A DNA stretch of 64,000 nucleotides, taken from assembly GCA_026390815.1 (NCBI GenBank), contig JAPLFH010000024.1, forward strand, positions 124,001 through 188,000. The letters run 5' to 3'. Both the position numbers and the translations under genes were made by a program. The DNA is from Ignavibacteriales bacterium (GTDB lineage: Bacteria; Bacteroidota; Ignavibacteria; Ignavibacteriales; SURF-24). The notes under the pieces were generated by a model that ran no database searches, had not been told where the DNA came from, and saw nothing but the letters and a program-made list of their open reading frames with translations. Positions 35,944 to 44,636 of the stretch are shown piece after piece. The number at the start of each line of letters is the position of its first letter. The stretch's first letter is position 1.

Positions 35944-37132
35944 GAATGGAACCGTTACCTCTACTCCAGGATTTGTAGCTGCTGGAATTTTTTGCGGCAT
36001 TAAGAAAAGGAAAAAAGATCTTGCGCTAATTTTTTCTAAAAAGGAATGCACGGCTGCTGGTACTTTCACTTTGAATAAAGTTAAAGCCGCCCCACTTATT
36101 CTTTCACAAGAACTCATCAACAATAAAAATTTAATTAGAGCAATTCTGGTTAATTCTGGCAACGCCAATGCATGCACTGGCGAATCGGGTTATAGAGATG
36201 CTGAGATTTCTCAAAAATATTGTGCCGCTTCATTGGGCATTTCACCTTCGGAGGTTTTGGTAAGTTCAACAGGAGTAATTGGACAAAGAATGCCGATGGA
36301 AAAATTGCTTTCAGGTATCGATGCAATAGTTCCACAGCTAACTATCACTGGTGGAGCCGATGCCGCCGAAGCGATTTTAACTACAGATAAAAAAGAGAAA
36401 TCGTTTGCGGTAAAAGTTAAACTGGAAAAAGACGAGATTACAATCGGAGCAATCTGCAAAGGCAGCGGAATGATTATGCCCAATATGGCAACTATGCTTG
36501 CGTTCATTACAACTGACGCAAAAATTGATCAACCCGTTTTACAAAAAATGCTTAGCAATGCAGTTAAAAATTCATTCAATAAAATTTCTGTGGATGGCGA
36601 TACAAGCACAAATGATATGGTTGTTCTATTATCAAATGGAATTTCCGGAATAGAGATAAATGAACAATCCAAAGATGAAAAATTTTTCCAGGAAGCACTT
36701 CACGCAATTTGTGTGGCAATGGCAAAATCAATTGTTTCTGATGGAGAAGGAGCAACTAAATTAGTAACGATCAATGTAACCGGAGCGCATTCGCAACAAG
36801 ATGCGGATATGGTCGGAAAAGCTGTTGCTAATTCTTCTCTTGTTAAAACAGCTTTGTATGGTCAGGACGCAAACTGGGGAAGGATTATGTCGGCGGCTGG
36901 AAACAGCGGTGCAGATATTGATCCTGCTACTATGAGCATTTTCTTTGATGATTTGCCAGTTGTGCTTCCTAATTACAATATTGTTTTAAATGAGAAAGCT
37001 GCCAAAGAAATTTTAACTAAACCAGAGTTTCGGATTAAAATTAATCTTAACGGCGGAAACGATTCTTCGACTTGGTGGACGTGCGATTTCTCTGAAGAGT
37101 ACGTTAGAATAAATGCGGATTATAGAACCTAA
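35927..37132 (+). CDS. argJ: Glutamate N-acetyltransferase / ornithine acetyltransferase
   Basis: 401 aa ArgJ. The self-cleavage/nucleophile Thr is in MIMPNMATMLAFI (about residue 190), preceded by GAICKGSG; SVDGDTSTNDM and the C-terminal EYVRINADYRT are family signatures. It transfers the acetyl group from N-acetylornithine to glutamate, closing the acetyl cycle. Whether it is also able to use acetyl-CoA (bifunctional) cannot be read, but no argA is in the window. Overlaps argC by 17 bases, start ATG after AAGGAG. Confidence 0.96.
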   Translation: MYQFIENGTVTSTPGFVAAGIFCGIKKRKKDLALIFSKKECTAAGTFTLNKVKAAPLILSQELINNKNLIRAILVNSGNANACTGESGYRDAEISQKYCAASLGISPSEVLVSSTGVIGQRMPMEKLLSGIDAIVPQLTITGGADAAEAILTTDKKEKSFAVKVKLEKDEITIGAICKGSGMIMPNMATMLAFITTDAKIDQPVLQKMLSNAVKNSFNKISVDGDTSTNDMVVLLSNGISGIEINEQSKDEKFFQEALHAICVAMAKSIVSDGEGATKLVTINVTGAHSQQDADMVGKAVANSSLVKTALYGQDANWGRIMSAAGNSGADIDPATMSIFFDDLPVVLPNYNIVLNEKAAKEILTKPEFRIKINLNGGNDSSTWWTCDFSEEYVRINADYRT

Positions 37133-37151
37133 AATAGCGTGAAGTGTGAAA

Positions 37152-37175
37152 CCCGACTACCGTCAGGCAGGCGTC
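37152..37175. repeat. Short GC-rich repeat fragment
   Basis: CCCGACTACCGTCAGGCAGG stands out as GC-rich in an AT-rich spacer between argJ and argB. It resembles the CTACC-GGTAGG palindrome seen at 31129. Probably a degenerate mobile palindrome. Confidence 0.35.
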
Positions 37176-37260
37176 AAACGCAAGACGAAAAGCAATGTAA
37201 CAATTAAACAATTATCCTGATCGTTGAGAAGTAAACTAACATTTAGAAAAGAGATTTAAG

Positions 37261-38034
37261 ATGAAGATAGCAGTTCTAAAAATATCTGGTAAAGCTTTGA
37301 ACGAATTGTTCGCTTCCGAAGCATGGATTCAATCAATCCAAAAGCTAAATCATTTTTATGATGGATTAGTAATAGTTCATGGTGCAGGAAAAAATATTTC
37401 CGAATGGTCAGAAGCACTTGGTCACCAAAGTAAATTTATTGACGGTCAGCGCGTAACAACCGAAGAAGTTATGGATGTTGTTGCAGCAGTTCAGGCGGGC
37501 ATATTGAACGCGAAAATCGTAAGCAAATTAATTTCTTCCGGTTTGAATGCAATTGGTTTAACAGGAATTGACCGAGGATCATTTGTTGCAGAAAATGTAA
37601 ATGAAGAATTAGGTTTTGTCGGCGTGCCCAAACAAGTTCAATCCATTAACTGGATTAAGGATTTGGCAAAAACAAAAGTTATTCCTGTTTTTTCTAGTGT
37701 GTGCAGAGATGCCGCTGGCAATCTTATGAATGTTAATGCAGATATTTTTACTGAAGTTCTTGCTGCTTCGCTAAAAGCTGAATCAGTTTTCTTTGTGTCG
37801 GATGTTCAAGGCGTAATGCTGAATGGAAATTTTCAGCAGACAATTGATGCGGAAGATATTCTTAAAGGAATTAATGAAGGCGAGATTACCGACGGAATGA
37901 TTCCAAAGATGAATAGCTGCCTTGACCTTTTGAATAAAGGGATAAACAAAATCTGGATTGGTTCAAAAATTCTGGAAGATATAATTGGAGAAAAGAAAGT
38001 TTCAGGAGGAACGTGGATTGTTCAATCAGCATAA
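37261..38034 (+). CDS. argB: Acetylglutamate kinase
   Basis: 257 aa amino-acid kinase fold. VLKISGKAL, VIVHGAGKNIS, GLTGIDRGSF, VNADIFTEVLAAS and ITDGMIPKMNS match ArgB. The usual GGG of the glycine-rich loop near residue 45 is HGAGKN here, as in some ArgB relatives. Phosphorylates N-acetylglutamate. Its 3' end overlaps the start of argD by 17 bases. Confidence 0.93.
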   Translation: MKIAVLKISGKALNELFASEAWIQSIQKLNHFYDGLVIVHGAGKNISEWSEALGHQSKFIDGQRVTTEEVMDVVAAVQAGILNAKIVSKLISSGLNAIGLTGIDRGSFVAENVNEELGFVGVPKQVQSINWIKDLAKTKVIPVFSSVCRDAAGNLMNVNADIFTEVLAASLKAESVFFVSDVQGVMLNGNFQQTIDAEDILKGINEGEITDGMIPKMNSCLDLLNKGINKIWIGSKILEDIIGEKKVSGGTWIVQSA

Positions 38035-39202
38035 TGATATAGTTGAAAAAGAATCATCGCTTTTAAAAAATTACTCCCGCTATCCGGTTGAATTTGTTTC
38101 TGGAGATGGCGCTTACCTTTTTGATAAGAACGGAAAAAAATATCTCGACTTTCTTAGCGGTATTGCTGTAACAGGATTTGGGCACAGTAATCCAAGAATT
38201 AAATCCGCCGTAGAAAAACAGATTAATAAATTATGGCATGTTTCAAATCTATTTGAATCAGAACAGCAGGAAATTCTTGCTGAAAAACTTGCTGAAATAT
38301 CCGGATTGGATTCCGTTTTCTTCTGCAACTCAGGAACTGAAGCAAATGAAGCCGCAATCAAGTTTGCAAGAAAATGGGGCAAAGGAAGAAGTCATATCAT
38401 CACGGCTCTAAACAGTTTTCATGGAAGAACAATGGGAAGCCTTTCTGCAACCGGACAGAAAAAAGTCTGGGAAGGATTTGAACCACTTACGCCGGGTTTT
38501 TCTTATGCTGAGTTTGGAGACATAGATGTGCTTGAACAAGAATACAATAAACATGCGAACGAAACTGTCGCAATAATGTTGGAGCCAATTCAAGGAGAAA
38601 GCGGAATCATAATTCCTCCTGAAGGATATTTAAAAAATGTAAGACAATTCTGCGATGAGCATAATCTTCTTTTAATTCTTGATGAAGTTCAAAGTGGAAT
38701 GGGAAGAACCGGGAAGTTTTTCGCACACCAGTGGGAAGAAATAAAGCCGGACATCATTACGATTGCAAAAGGAATTGCAAATGGCTTACCGCTTGGTGCT
38801 GCAATTTGTTCTAAAGAAGTCGGAGATGAAATTAAACCGGGCAGTCATGGTTCAACCTTTGGCGGCAATCCGGTTGCTGTTGCCGCAGCGATTGAAGTTG
38901 TTAATCTTCTTGATGATTCTGTCTTAAACCAAATAGATAAGTTGGGAACAAGTTTAATTGAATCGATCATAAATCTTCATGCAATTCAGATAAAAGAAGT
39001 GAGAGGTAAAGGATTGATGATAGGAGTTGAATTTAATGAAGGAATTTCTGCAAAGGTAATTGCGCAAAAGTTATTAAGCGATGGTGTAGTAACCGGAACA
39101 TCTGGTGAAGTTGTTCTGCGTTTGCTTCCACCATTTATAATAACGGAAAAAGAGATTGTACAATTTGGTGCTGCTTTAAGTGGAGTATTGAATGAACTTT
39201 AA
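38018..39202 (+). CDS. argD: Acetylornithine aminotransferase
   Basis: 394 aa from a TTG at 38018, chosen because AGGAGGA lies seven bases before it inside the end of argB; no in-frame ATG offers a comparable site. Class III PLP aminotransferase: FCNSGTEANEAAIKFAR, FHGRTMGSLSATG, LILDEVQSGMGRTG and the PLP-Lys in ITIAKGIANGLPLG. Converts N-acetylglutamate semialdehyde to N-acetylornithine. Start overlap implies coupling with argB. Confidence 0.95.
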   Translation: MFNQHNDIVEKESSLLKNYSRYPVEFVSGDGAYLFDKNGKKYLDFLSGIAVTGFGHSNPRIKSAVEKQINKLWHVSNLFESEQQEILAEKLAEISGLDSVFFCNSGTEANEAAIKFARKWGKGRSHIITALNSFHGRTMGSLSATGQKKVWEGFEPLTPGFSYAEFGDIDVLEQEYNKHANETVAIMLEPIQGESGIIIPPEGYLKNVRQFCDEHNLLLILDEVQSGMGRTGKFFAHQWEEIKPDIITIAKGIANGLPLGAAICSKEVGDEIKPGSHGSTFGGNPVAVAAAIEVVNLLDDSVLNQIDKLGTSLIESIINLHAIQIKEVRGKGLMIGVEFNEGISAKVIAQKLLSDGVVTGTSGEVVLRLLPPFIITEKEIVQFGAALSGVLNEL

Positions 39203-39294
39203 CGAAACATTTGTGAAGCACCAAATCTTAAGTTATAAAAATTCAAAAGAATCTTTACCAGAAAGTTGGCATTTAAAAATTATTTGCTATTTGG

Positions 39295-39309
39295 TCCCGC
39301 AATGCGGGA
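39295..39309. repeat. Perfect palindrome TCCCGC-AAT-GCGGGA
   Basis: A 6-bp perfect stem with a 3-base loop in the argD-argR spacer, GC-rich against AT-rich surroundings. No T-run follows, so more likely a dispersed palindrome than a terminator. Confidence 0.5.
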
Positions 39310-39405
39310 TTAGAGTTTGGAATTTAAATTCCTTCATCTTTGTCTTTAGCAATATTTCTCAAAAATGTTATATTGCATTCCATCCAAAAACAATTTGAGA
39401 AAGAA

Positions 39406-39879
39406 ATGTCTGCAAAACTAAGAAGACAATACAAAATTAAAGAGATCCTCAACTACAAATTTATTTCCTGCCATGAGGATCTGTTGAAAGTGCTTCACAA
39501 AGAAAATGTAGAAGCAACACAGGCAACGCTAAGCCGCGATTTTGCGGAGCTTGGTGTTGTTAGAACCTTTACCGATAGAGGTCCGCGATATATCCTGAAC
39601 GCTGATGAATCAGGAAAGCAGATTGCAAAACTTATCGGATTCGAAATTTTAAATGTTGAGCAAAATGAATCACTTGCTCTTATCAGAACCCTTGCAGGAC
39701 GGGCTCAGGGTGTTGCGCATTATATAGACCGGTTGAACAAGCCGGAAATATTAGGCACCGTTGCGGGTGATGATACAGTGCTTGTAATACCAGCTTCGGT
39801 AATTCAGCTTGGTAAAATTGTTCTAATGATAAAACAAATGATGGCTGAACCGCCGGCATTTAAAAAGATTCATAAGTGA
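39406..39879 (+). CDS. argR: Arginine repressor
   Basis: 157 aa from ATG at 39406 (MSAKLRRQYK); the frame is open further upstream but that extension is not ArgR-like. N-terminal winged helix with ATQATLSRDFAELGVVR, the ArgR DNA-recognition region, and a C-terminal arginine-binding oligomerisation domain (ALIRTLAGRAQGVAHYIDR ... GTVAGDDTVLVI). It should repress the surrounding genes when arginine is abundant. I could not identify a convincing ARG box by eye. Confidence 0.94.
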   Translation: MSAKLRRQYKIKEILNYKFISCHEDLLKVLHKENVEATQATLSRDFAELGVVRTFTDRGPRYILNADESGKQIAKLIGFEILNVEQNESLALIRTLAGRAQGVAHYIDRLNKPEILGTVAGDDTVLVIPASVIQLGKIVLMIKQMMAEPPAFKKIHK

Positions 39880-39986
39880 AATAGTGGAACCGTATAAAAA
39901 AGTATAAATGATTATCCTGATTTTTCATTCCACCAGTTCACCATCGAAAAAGAATTAACATATTTAAATTTATAAAGGAGTGAAAA

Positions 39987-41207
39987 ATGTCCAGGAAAAA
40001 AATAGTGGTCGCATACTCGGGAGGGTTAGATACTTCCATTATGGTAAAATGGTTAAGCGAAAAATATGATGCTGATATAATCACAGCAACCGGAAATTTA
40101 GGGCAGCGAGCAGAGCTTGAAGGACTTGAAGAAAAAGCTATGAAAACCGGCGCTGTTAAATCAATTATTTTAGATTTACGCCACGAGTTTGTAACTGAAT
40201 ATCTTTGGAAAGCATTAAAAGCCGGTGCATTATACGAAGGTGTCTATCCGATGGCTTGTTCAATAGGAAGACCGCTGCTGGCAAAGATGCTTGTTGATGT
40301 TGCTCTGCAGGAAGGCGCGGATACAGTTGCTCATGGCTGTACTGGTAAAGGAAACGATCAGGTAAGATTTGAAGTTGGTGTTCAGACTCTTGCCCCACAG
40401 TTAAATGTTATTGCCCCGCTGCGCGAATGGGAATTTAAAAGCCGAGAAGAAGAAATTGATTACGCAATCGAAAATAAAATTCCCATAAAAATTACCAAAG
40501 CAAAACCATATTCAATTGATGAAAATCTTTGGGGCATTGCAGTTGAGTGCGGCGTACTTGAAGATCCAACCTGCGCTCCTCCGGAAGATGCATTTCAAAT
40601 AACAACTAATCCAATTTATGCTCCGGATAAATCTGAAACAGTAACCATCAGTTTTGAAAAAGGTATTCCGGTTTGTGTTAATAATTCTGTTACAGATCCT
40701 GTTGAAATGCTTGAAGTGCTTAATGCGATTGGTGGTAAGCATGGAATTGGAAGAATGGATTTGATTGAGAACCGTGTTGTTGGTATTAAGTCGAGAGAAG
40801 TGTATGAAGCGCCCGCCGCGGTTATTCTTCATAAAGCACACAACGAACTTGAGAAGCTGATACTTGATAAAGAAACATTCAGATTTAAGCAGGATGTTTC
40901 TAACAAAATTGCTAATTTAATTTATGACGGATTGTGGTTTTCACCGCTGTTCAACTCGCTTATGGCGTTTGTTGATTCAACTCAGAAAAATTTAACCGGT
41001 GAAGTAACAATGGAATTTTACAAAGGAAACATTACCGTGCTTTCAAGAAGCTCGCAGTTTAGTTTGTATAATCTTGAGCTTGCAACTTATACGAGCGATG
41101 ATAAGTTTGATCATAAAGCGAGTGAAGGCTTTATAAAAATTTACGGTTTACCATACAAAACAATCACCCAGGTTTACGAATCAGTTTTAGAAAAGGAAGT
41201 TGCCTGA
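39987..41207 (+). CDS. argG: Argininosuccinate synthase
   Basis: 406 aa. The ATP pyrophosphatase loop AYSGGLDTS lies near the N-terminus; HGCTGKGNDQVRFE, PYSIDENLWG and GRMDLIENRVVGIKSRE are typical. Joins citrulline and aspartate using ATP. Good AAGGAG ribosome site. Stop TGA shares one base with the argH ATG. Confidence 0.97.
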   Translation: MSRKKIVVAYSGGLDTSIMVKWLSEKYDADIITATGNLGQRAELEGLEEKAMKTGAVKSIILDLRHEFVTEYLWKALKAGALYEGVYPMACSIGRPLLAKMLVDVALQEGADTVAHGCTGKGNDQVRFEVGVQTLAPQLNVIAPLREWEFKSREEEIDYAIENKIPIKITKAKPYSIDENLWGIAVECGVLEDPTCAPPEDAFQITTNPIYAPDKSETVTISFEKGIPVCVNNSVTDPVEMLEVLNAIGGKHGIGRMDLIENRVVGIKSREVYEAPAAVILHKAHNELEKLILDKETFRFKQDVSNKIANLIYDGLWFSPLFNSLMAFVDSTQKNLTGEVTMEFYKGNITVLSRSSQFSLYNLELATYTSDDKFDHKASEGFIKIYGLPYKTITQVYESVLEKEVA

Positions 41208-42622
41208 TGTTGTGGGGCGGAAGGTTTAAAGAAAAGTTAAACGACAAAGCGCTGAGTTTTTCTTCATCGCTTTCCGTTGATATAAATTTAATTCTTGAAG
41301 ATCTTCTTGCCAGTAAAGTTCATGCGGAAATGCTTTCTAAAGTTGGATTGATTACGGAAGATGAAAGCAATCAAATTATAAATGGATTAAATAAAATTGA
41401 AACGGAATGGAAATCTAATGATTGGGTTCTGGATGAAAACAAGTTTGAAGATATTCATACAGCCGTTGAATGGCGGCTTACAGAACTGATTGGCGAATCC
41501 GCAGGCAAACTACATACTGGAAGAAGCCGGAATGATCAGGTTGCGACAGACATGAAACTGTGGATACGTAAAGCCGGCAATCAATTGAAAGATGAAATTC
41601 TTTCATTCCAGAAAACTTTAGTAGAAACAGCGAAACAGCACACAGAAACAATTATTCCCGGTTATACACATCTGCAAAGAGCGCAACCAATTTCTTTTGC
41701 GTTTCATCTGCTGACTTATGTAGAAATGCTTGAAAGAGATAAAGCAAGAGCCTATCCCCTAACCCCTTCCCCAAAGGAAGGGGATTTTAAAATCTCTTCC
41801 ATTGGGAAAAGGGCTGAGGCTGCATGTCCGCTTGGTTCTGGCGCACTTGCCGGTTCAACGCTTCCACTTGATAGAAATTATACATCAGAAAAATTAGGTT
41901 TTGATTTTCCGGCTCGCAATGCTTTGGATGCAGTTTCTGATCGCGATTTCCTTCTTGATTTTTTAAATACCTGTTCAATTGGAATGATGCACCTTAGCCG
42001 CCTTGCTGAAGAAATTATTCTCTGGTCTTCGGCTGAATGGAAGTTCATAAAACTATCAGACGAATTCGCAACCGGTTCATCATTGATGCCACAAAAGAAA
42101 AATCCTGATATGGCGGAATTAGTTAGAGGAAAAACCGGAAGAGTATTCGGCAACCAGTTTTCTCTTCTTTCCACAATGAAAAGTTTACCGCTAAGTTACA
42201 ACCGCGATTTGCAGGAAGATAAAGAGCCGGTGTTCGATTCATTTAATACTTACATCAATTCTCTTTCCATTATGAAGATGATGATAGCAACAATGGAAGT
42301 GAACGCTAAAAGATTTACAGAAGAACTAAAGAAAGATTTTTCTCTTGCAACAGATTTGGCAGACTGGCTTGTATTGAAAGGAATTCCATTCCGTGAAGCG
42401 CATAACATTGTTGGAACTCTTGTTCGGCATTGCGAGGATGATGGAAAAACTTTTAATGATCTTGTGCTGGCAGATATGAAAGAAATTAATCCAATCTTTG
42501 ATGAAACAGCATTGGAGTGTTTGAATCTTGAAACTGCGTTAAGCCGGAAGAAAACATTCGGCTCTCCAAATCCGAAAATGGTTAAAGAGCAAATAGAATT
42601 CTGGAAGAATAAATTTAAATGA
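41207..42622 (+). CDS. argH: Argininosuccinate lyase with in-frame repeat-derived insert
   Basis: 471 aa. Fumarase/aspartase superfamily: LHTGRSRNDQVATDM near residue 103, TIIPGYTHLQRAQPISF, and the signature GSSLMPQKKNPD. Cleaves argininosuccinate to arginine and fumarate. Residues 182-205 are unlike ArgH and are encoded by a palindromic repeat (separate entry); in other ArgH proteins a shorter helical link joins MLERDK to PLGSGALAG. The frame is kept, both flanks are intact, and catalytic motifs are present, so the enzyme is probably functional. Directly coupled to argG, ended by a terminator. Confidence 0.95.
   Translation: MLWGGRFKEKLNDKALSFSSSLSVDINLILEDLLASKVHAEMLSKVGLITEDESNQIINGLNKIETEWKSNDWVLDENKFEDIHTAVEWRLTELIGESAGKLHTGRSRNDQVATDMKLWIRKAGNQLKDEILSFQKTLVETAKQHTETIIPGYTHLQRAQPISFAFHLLTYVEMLERDKARAYPLTPSPKEGDFKISSIGKRAEAACPLGSGALAGSTLPLDRNYTSEKLGFDFPARNALDAVSDRDFLLDFLNTCSIGMMHLSRLAEEIILWSSAEWKFIKLSDEFATGSSLMPQKKNPDMAELVRGKTGRVFGNQFSLLSTMKSLPLSYNRDLQEDKEPVFDSFNTYINSLSIMKMMIATMEVNAKRFTEELKKDFSLATDLADWLVLKGIPFREAHNIVGTLVRHCEDDGKTFNDLVLADMKEINPIFDETALECLNLETALSRKKTFGSPNPKMVKEQIEFWKNKFK
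41749..41821. repeat. 73-bp imperfect palindrome inserted in frame in argH
   Basis: Ends AGCCT ... AGGCT; centre GATTTTAAAATC (41783-41794). The left arm contains CCCCTTCC/GGAAGGGG (41763-41783); the right arm TCTTCCATTGGGAAAAGGG is a diverged inverted copy. The left arm in reverse complement closely matches the repeat before carB (CTTCCTTTGGG, GGGTT, GGCT). It encodes 24 residues of ArgH. Confidence 0.75.
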
Positions 42623-42627
42623 ACGAT

Positions 42628-42652
42628 AAAGGCGACCTTTAAAGTCGCCTTT
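42628..42652 (+). terminator. Bidirectional terminator after argH
   Basis: AAAGGCGAC/GTCGCCTTT, 9-bp stem with a 7-base loop, A-run on one side and T-run on the other, between convergent genes. Confidence 0.85.
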
Positions 42653-42673
42653 CAACTCGCCAAATATATTTGA

Positions 42674-43618
42674 CTAATCTATTTTTTCCTTTTCTATTTT
42701 TACTTTCCTTGCATAATAAGGAGCAGATGTTTCATATGCTTTAGACGACTCTGCAATCAATCCAATGATTGTGTTAATGATTAATTGCTGTCCAGAAGCA
42801 AAAGACTGAACCATCATTTTATTCTTTGCATCATTTCCGTAATGGCATTTAGCCAAACTTTCATTAAATGGCGCACAACGCAATTTAGCTTTTTCTTTCA
42901 TATCCGCCCATTTACCACCGAAGACTTGTAGTTCTTCATCAACAACGGCAATGTGTTTTTCTGCTGCCTTTAATTTTATATTGTGCACAAGCTGTGGATC
43001 TTTATACGACATTTCTCCTGTAGATAAATTTGGCAGCTTTTCTATTTCCGCACGCTCCCAATCATCAATTTCTTTATGCTTAGCTTCCAGTTTTTGTGCA
43101 TACTCTGCTTCAGCCGGATAATTACTCATCACTTTTTGTAATTCTGTTGAATAGGCTTGTGTTAGCTCAGAAGCATCCTGAAAAGCCTTTATCACCGCAG
43201 GAGATTCAATAGTTGCCTGTGGACCCATATTTTTTCCCATTTCCATCGCCCACTTAATTTTTTCTTCCTTGCTCATATTTTTTAATTTTTCATCCATCTT
43301 CTCATCCTTAAACTTTTTTGCCATATCTATCTGATCTTGATTGGGCATATTATCTTGTAAAACCGTTGCGTTTATTTCTTTCAAAAAATTTTCCAATTGA
43401 TCCTTCAGCGGTTTGAAAAGTGGTTCTGAATTGCAAAGTGGATCTTCCGCCTCTTCAGATTTGACACATATTTTTTCAAACGCATCTTTGGCAGTAGCAG
43501 GCGGTGGAATTACTTTTTCAAAGAATGGAAGCAAGTCGGTTTTTATTGGTCTCTGAGCAAAAACCGGAAGAAACATTAGAACCAGGAAAAAGAGAGTTAT
43601 GTGTATTGTTGTTTTCAT
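42674..43618 (-). CDS. Secreted helical protein of unknown function
   Basis: 314 aa with a signal peptide (MKTTIHITLF ... PVFAQ). The mature part is strongly helical and charged (DMAKKFKDEKMDEKLKN, AEYAQKLEAKHKEIDDWE). Four cysteines occur as two pairs (ICVK and PLCNS near residues 50-62; LRCAP and AKCHYG near 247-258), which could form disulfides in the periplasm. A good AGGAG lies before the ATG. No family recognised. Confidence 0.75.
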   Translation of the reverse strand: MKTTIHITLFFLVLMFLPVFAQRPIKTDLLPFFEKVIPPPATAKDAFEKICVKSEEAEDPLCNSEPLFKPLKDQLENFLKEINATVLQDNMPNQDQIDMAKKFKDEKMDEKLKNMSKEEKIKWAMEMGKNMGPQATIESPAVIKAFQDASELTQAYSTELQKVMSNYPAEAEYAQKLEAKHKEIDDWERAEIEKLPNLSTGEMSYKDPQLVHNIKLKAAEKHIAVVDEELQVFGGKWADMKEKAKLRCAPFNESLAKCHYGNDAKNKMMVQSFASGQQLIINTIIGLIAESSKAYETSAPYYARKVKIEKEKID

Positions 43619-43837
43619 ATAATACTCCTAAAAATTTTCTTGAAAAGTTAACAAAGATTTCCATTAATTGGAAGCAATCTTTTCATTGGACGGAATTGCA
43701 TATCATTTTATATGAATTTTTACAGTTTCTTTAAACGGGACGGACATGTATTTTAATTAAGAATAAAAATATCTATCTTACTTCAAGAATTACTTCCCTC
43801 TTATGAAATGAGGATAACCTAATTTAAGGAGGCTGAT

Positions 43838-44566
43838 ATGAAAGTAAAAAGTGAAAGTGAAAAAGCTCGGGAGTATCTCGAATCCCATACCGCAGGTTCT
43901 CATTTAATAAAAATGGTTGGTCCATGTATAACCGTCTCCCGCCAATCTGGCGCGGGTTCCGGCATTGTTGATGAAAAACTAAAAGATATTCTCCGGCAGC
44001 ATCAAAGCGAGGAATATGGAGATTGGGAAATATTTGATAAAAATTTAATTGAAAAAGTTTTGGAAGATCATAATCTTCCCGAAAGATTGGGCAAATTATT
44101 TCACCAGGAAAAACATTCATCTGCCAAATCCATGGTGAGTGAACTACTTGGGCTTCAGCCCTCGATGTATTCTTTACTTCACAAAACAACGCATACTATT
44201 TTACAACTTGCACAAATGGGGAATGTAATTATTGTCGGCAGAGCTGGGAATATCATAACCGCGCATTTGCCAAATTCTTTCCACGTTCGCTTAGTTGCTC
44301 CGCTTGAAGACAGAATAAAGCGAATGATGGATTACTACAATGTTGGAAGGAAAGAAGCTCTTGCAATGATTAAAAATGAAGATGATTCCAGAAAAGAATA
44401 CTTGCACAAACATTTTCATAAAGATATTGATGATCTGCTTCTGTATCATTTAGTCCTGAATACGAATCTGCTTAGCTATGAAGAAACAGCAAACATAATT
44501 GCAAATGCTGTAATGAAGAAATTTCCGAAGATGTTTTTGATTCATCAGGAATCGGCAGTTTTGTGA
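43838..44566 (+). CDS. Cytidylate kinase-like family protein
   Basis: 242 aa. P-loop-like ITVSRQSGAGSG at residues ~29-40 and downstream VIIVGRAGNII, VRLVAPLEDRIKRMM and DDSRKEYLHKHF fit the cytidylate_kin2 group, paralogous to Cmk. Nucleotide kinase activity is plausible; the true substrate of this group is not well established. AAGGAGG ribosome site. Stands alone between two minus-strand genes. Confidence 0.85.
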   Translation: MKVKSESEKAREYLESHTAGSHLIKMVGPCITVSRQSGAGSGIVDEKLKDILRQHQSEEYGDWEIFDKNLIEKVLEDHNLPERLGKLFHQEKHSSAKSMVSELLGLQPSMYSLLHKTTHTILQLAQMGNVIIVGRAGNIITAHLPNSFHVRLVAPLEDRIKRMMDYYNVGRKEALAMIKNEDDSRKEYLHKHFHKDIDDLLLYHLVLNTNLLSYEETANIIANAVMKKFPKMFLIHQESAVL

Positions 44567-44636
44567 TTGCGGATTTCAGATTTTAGGTTGCGAAAGGAAT
44601 GAATTAATTCTGCAATCCAAAATCCGAAATAAAAAT

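Noticed and set aside
39192-39398. 68-codon frame between argD and argR
   Set aside because: It runs through a perfect GC palindrome, lacks a ribosome site and has no protein-like pattern; it ends inside the argR upstream region.
34909-41207. ARG boxes for ArgR before argC, argR or argG
   Set aside because: AT-rich sequence gives many partial matches; none had two convincing adjacent half-site pairs.
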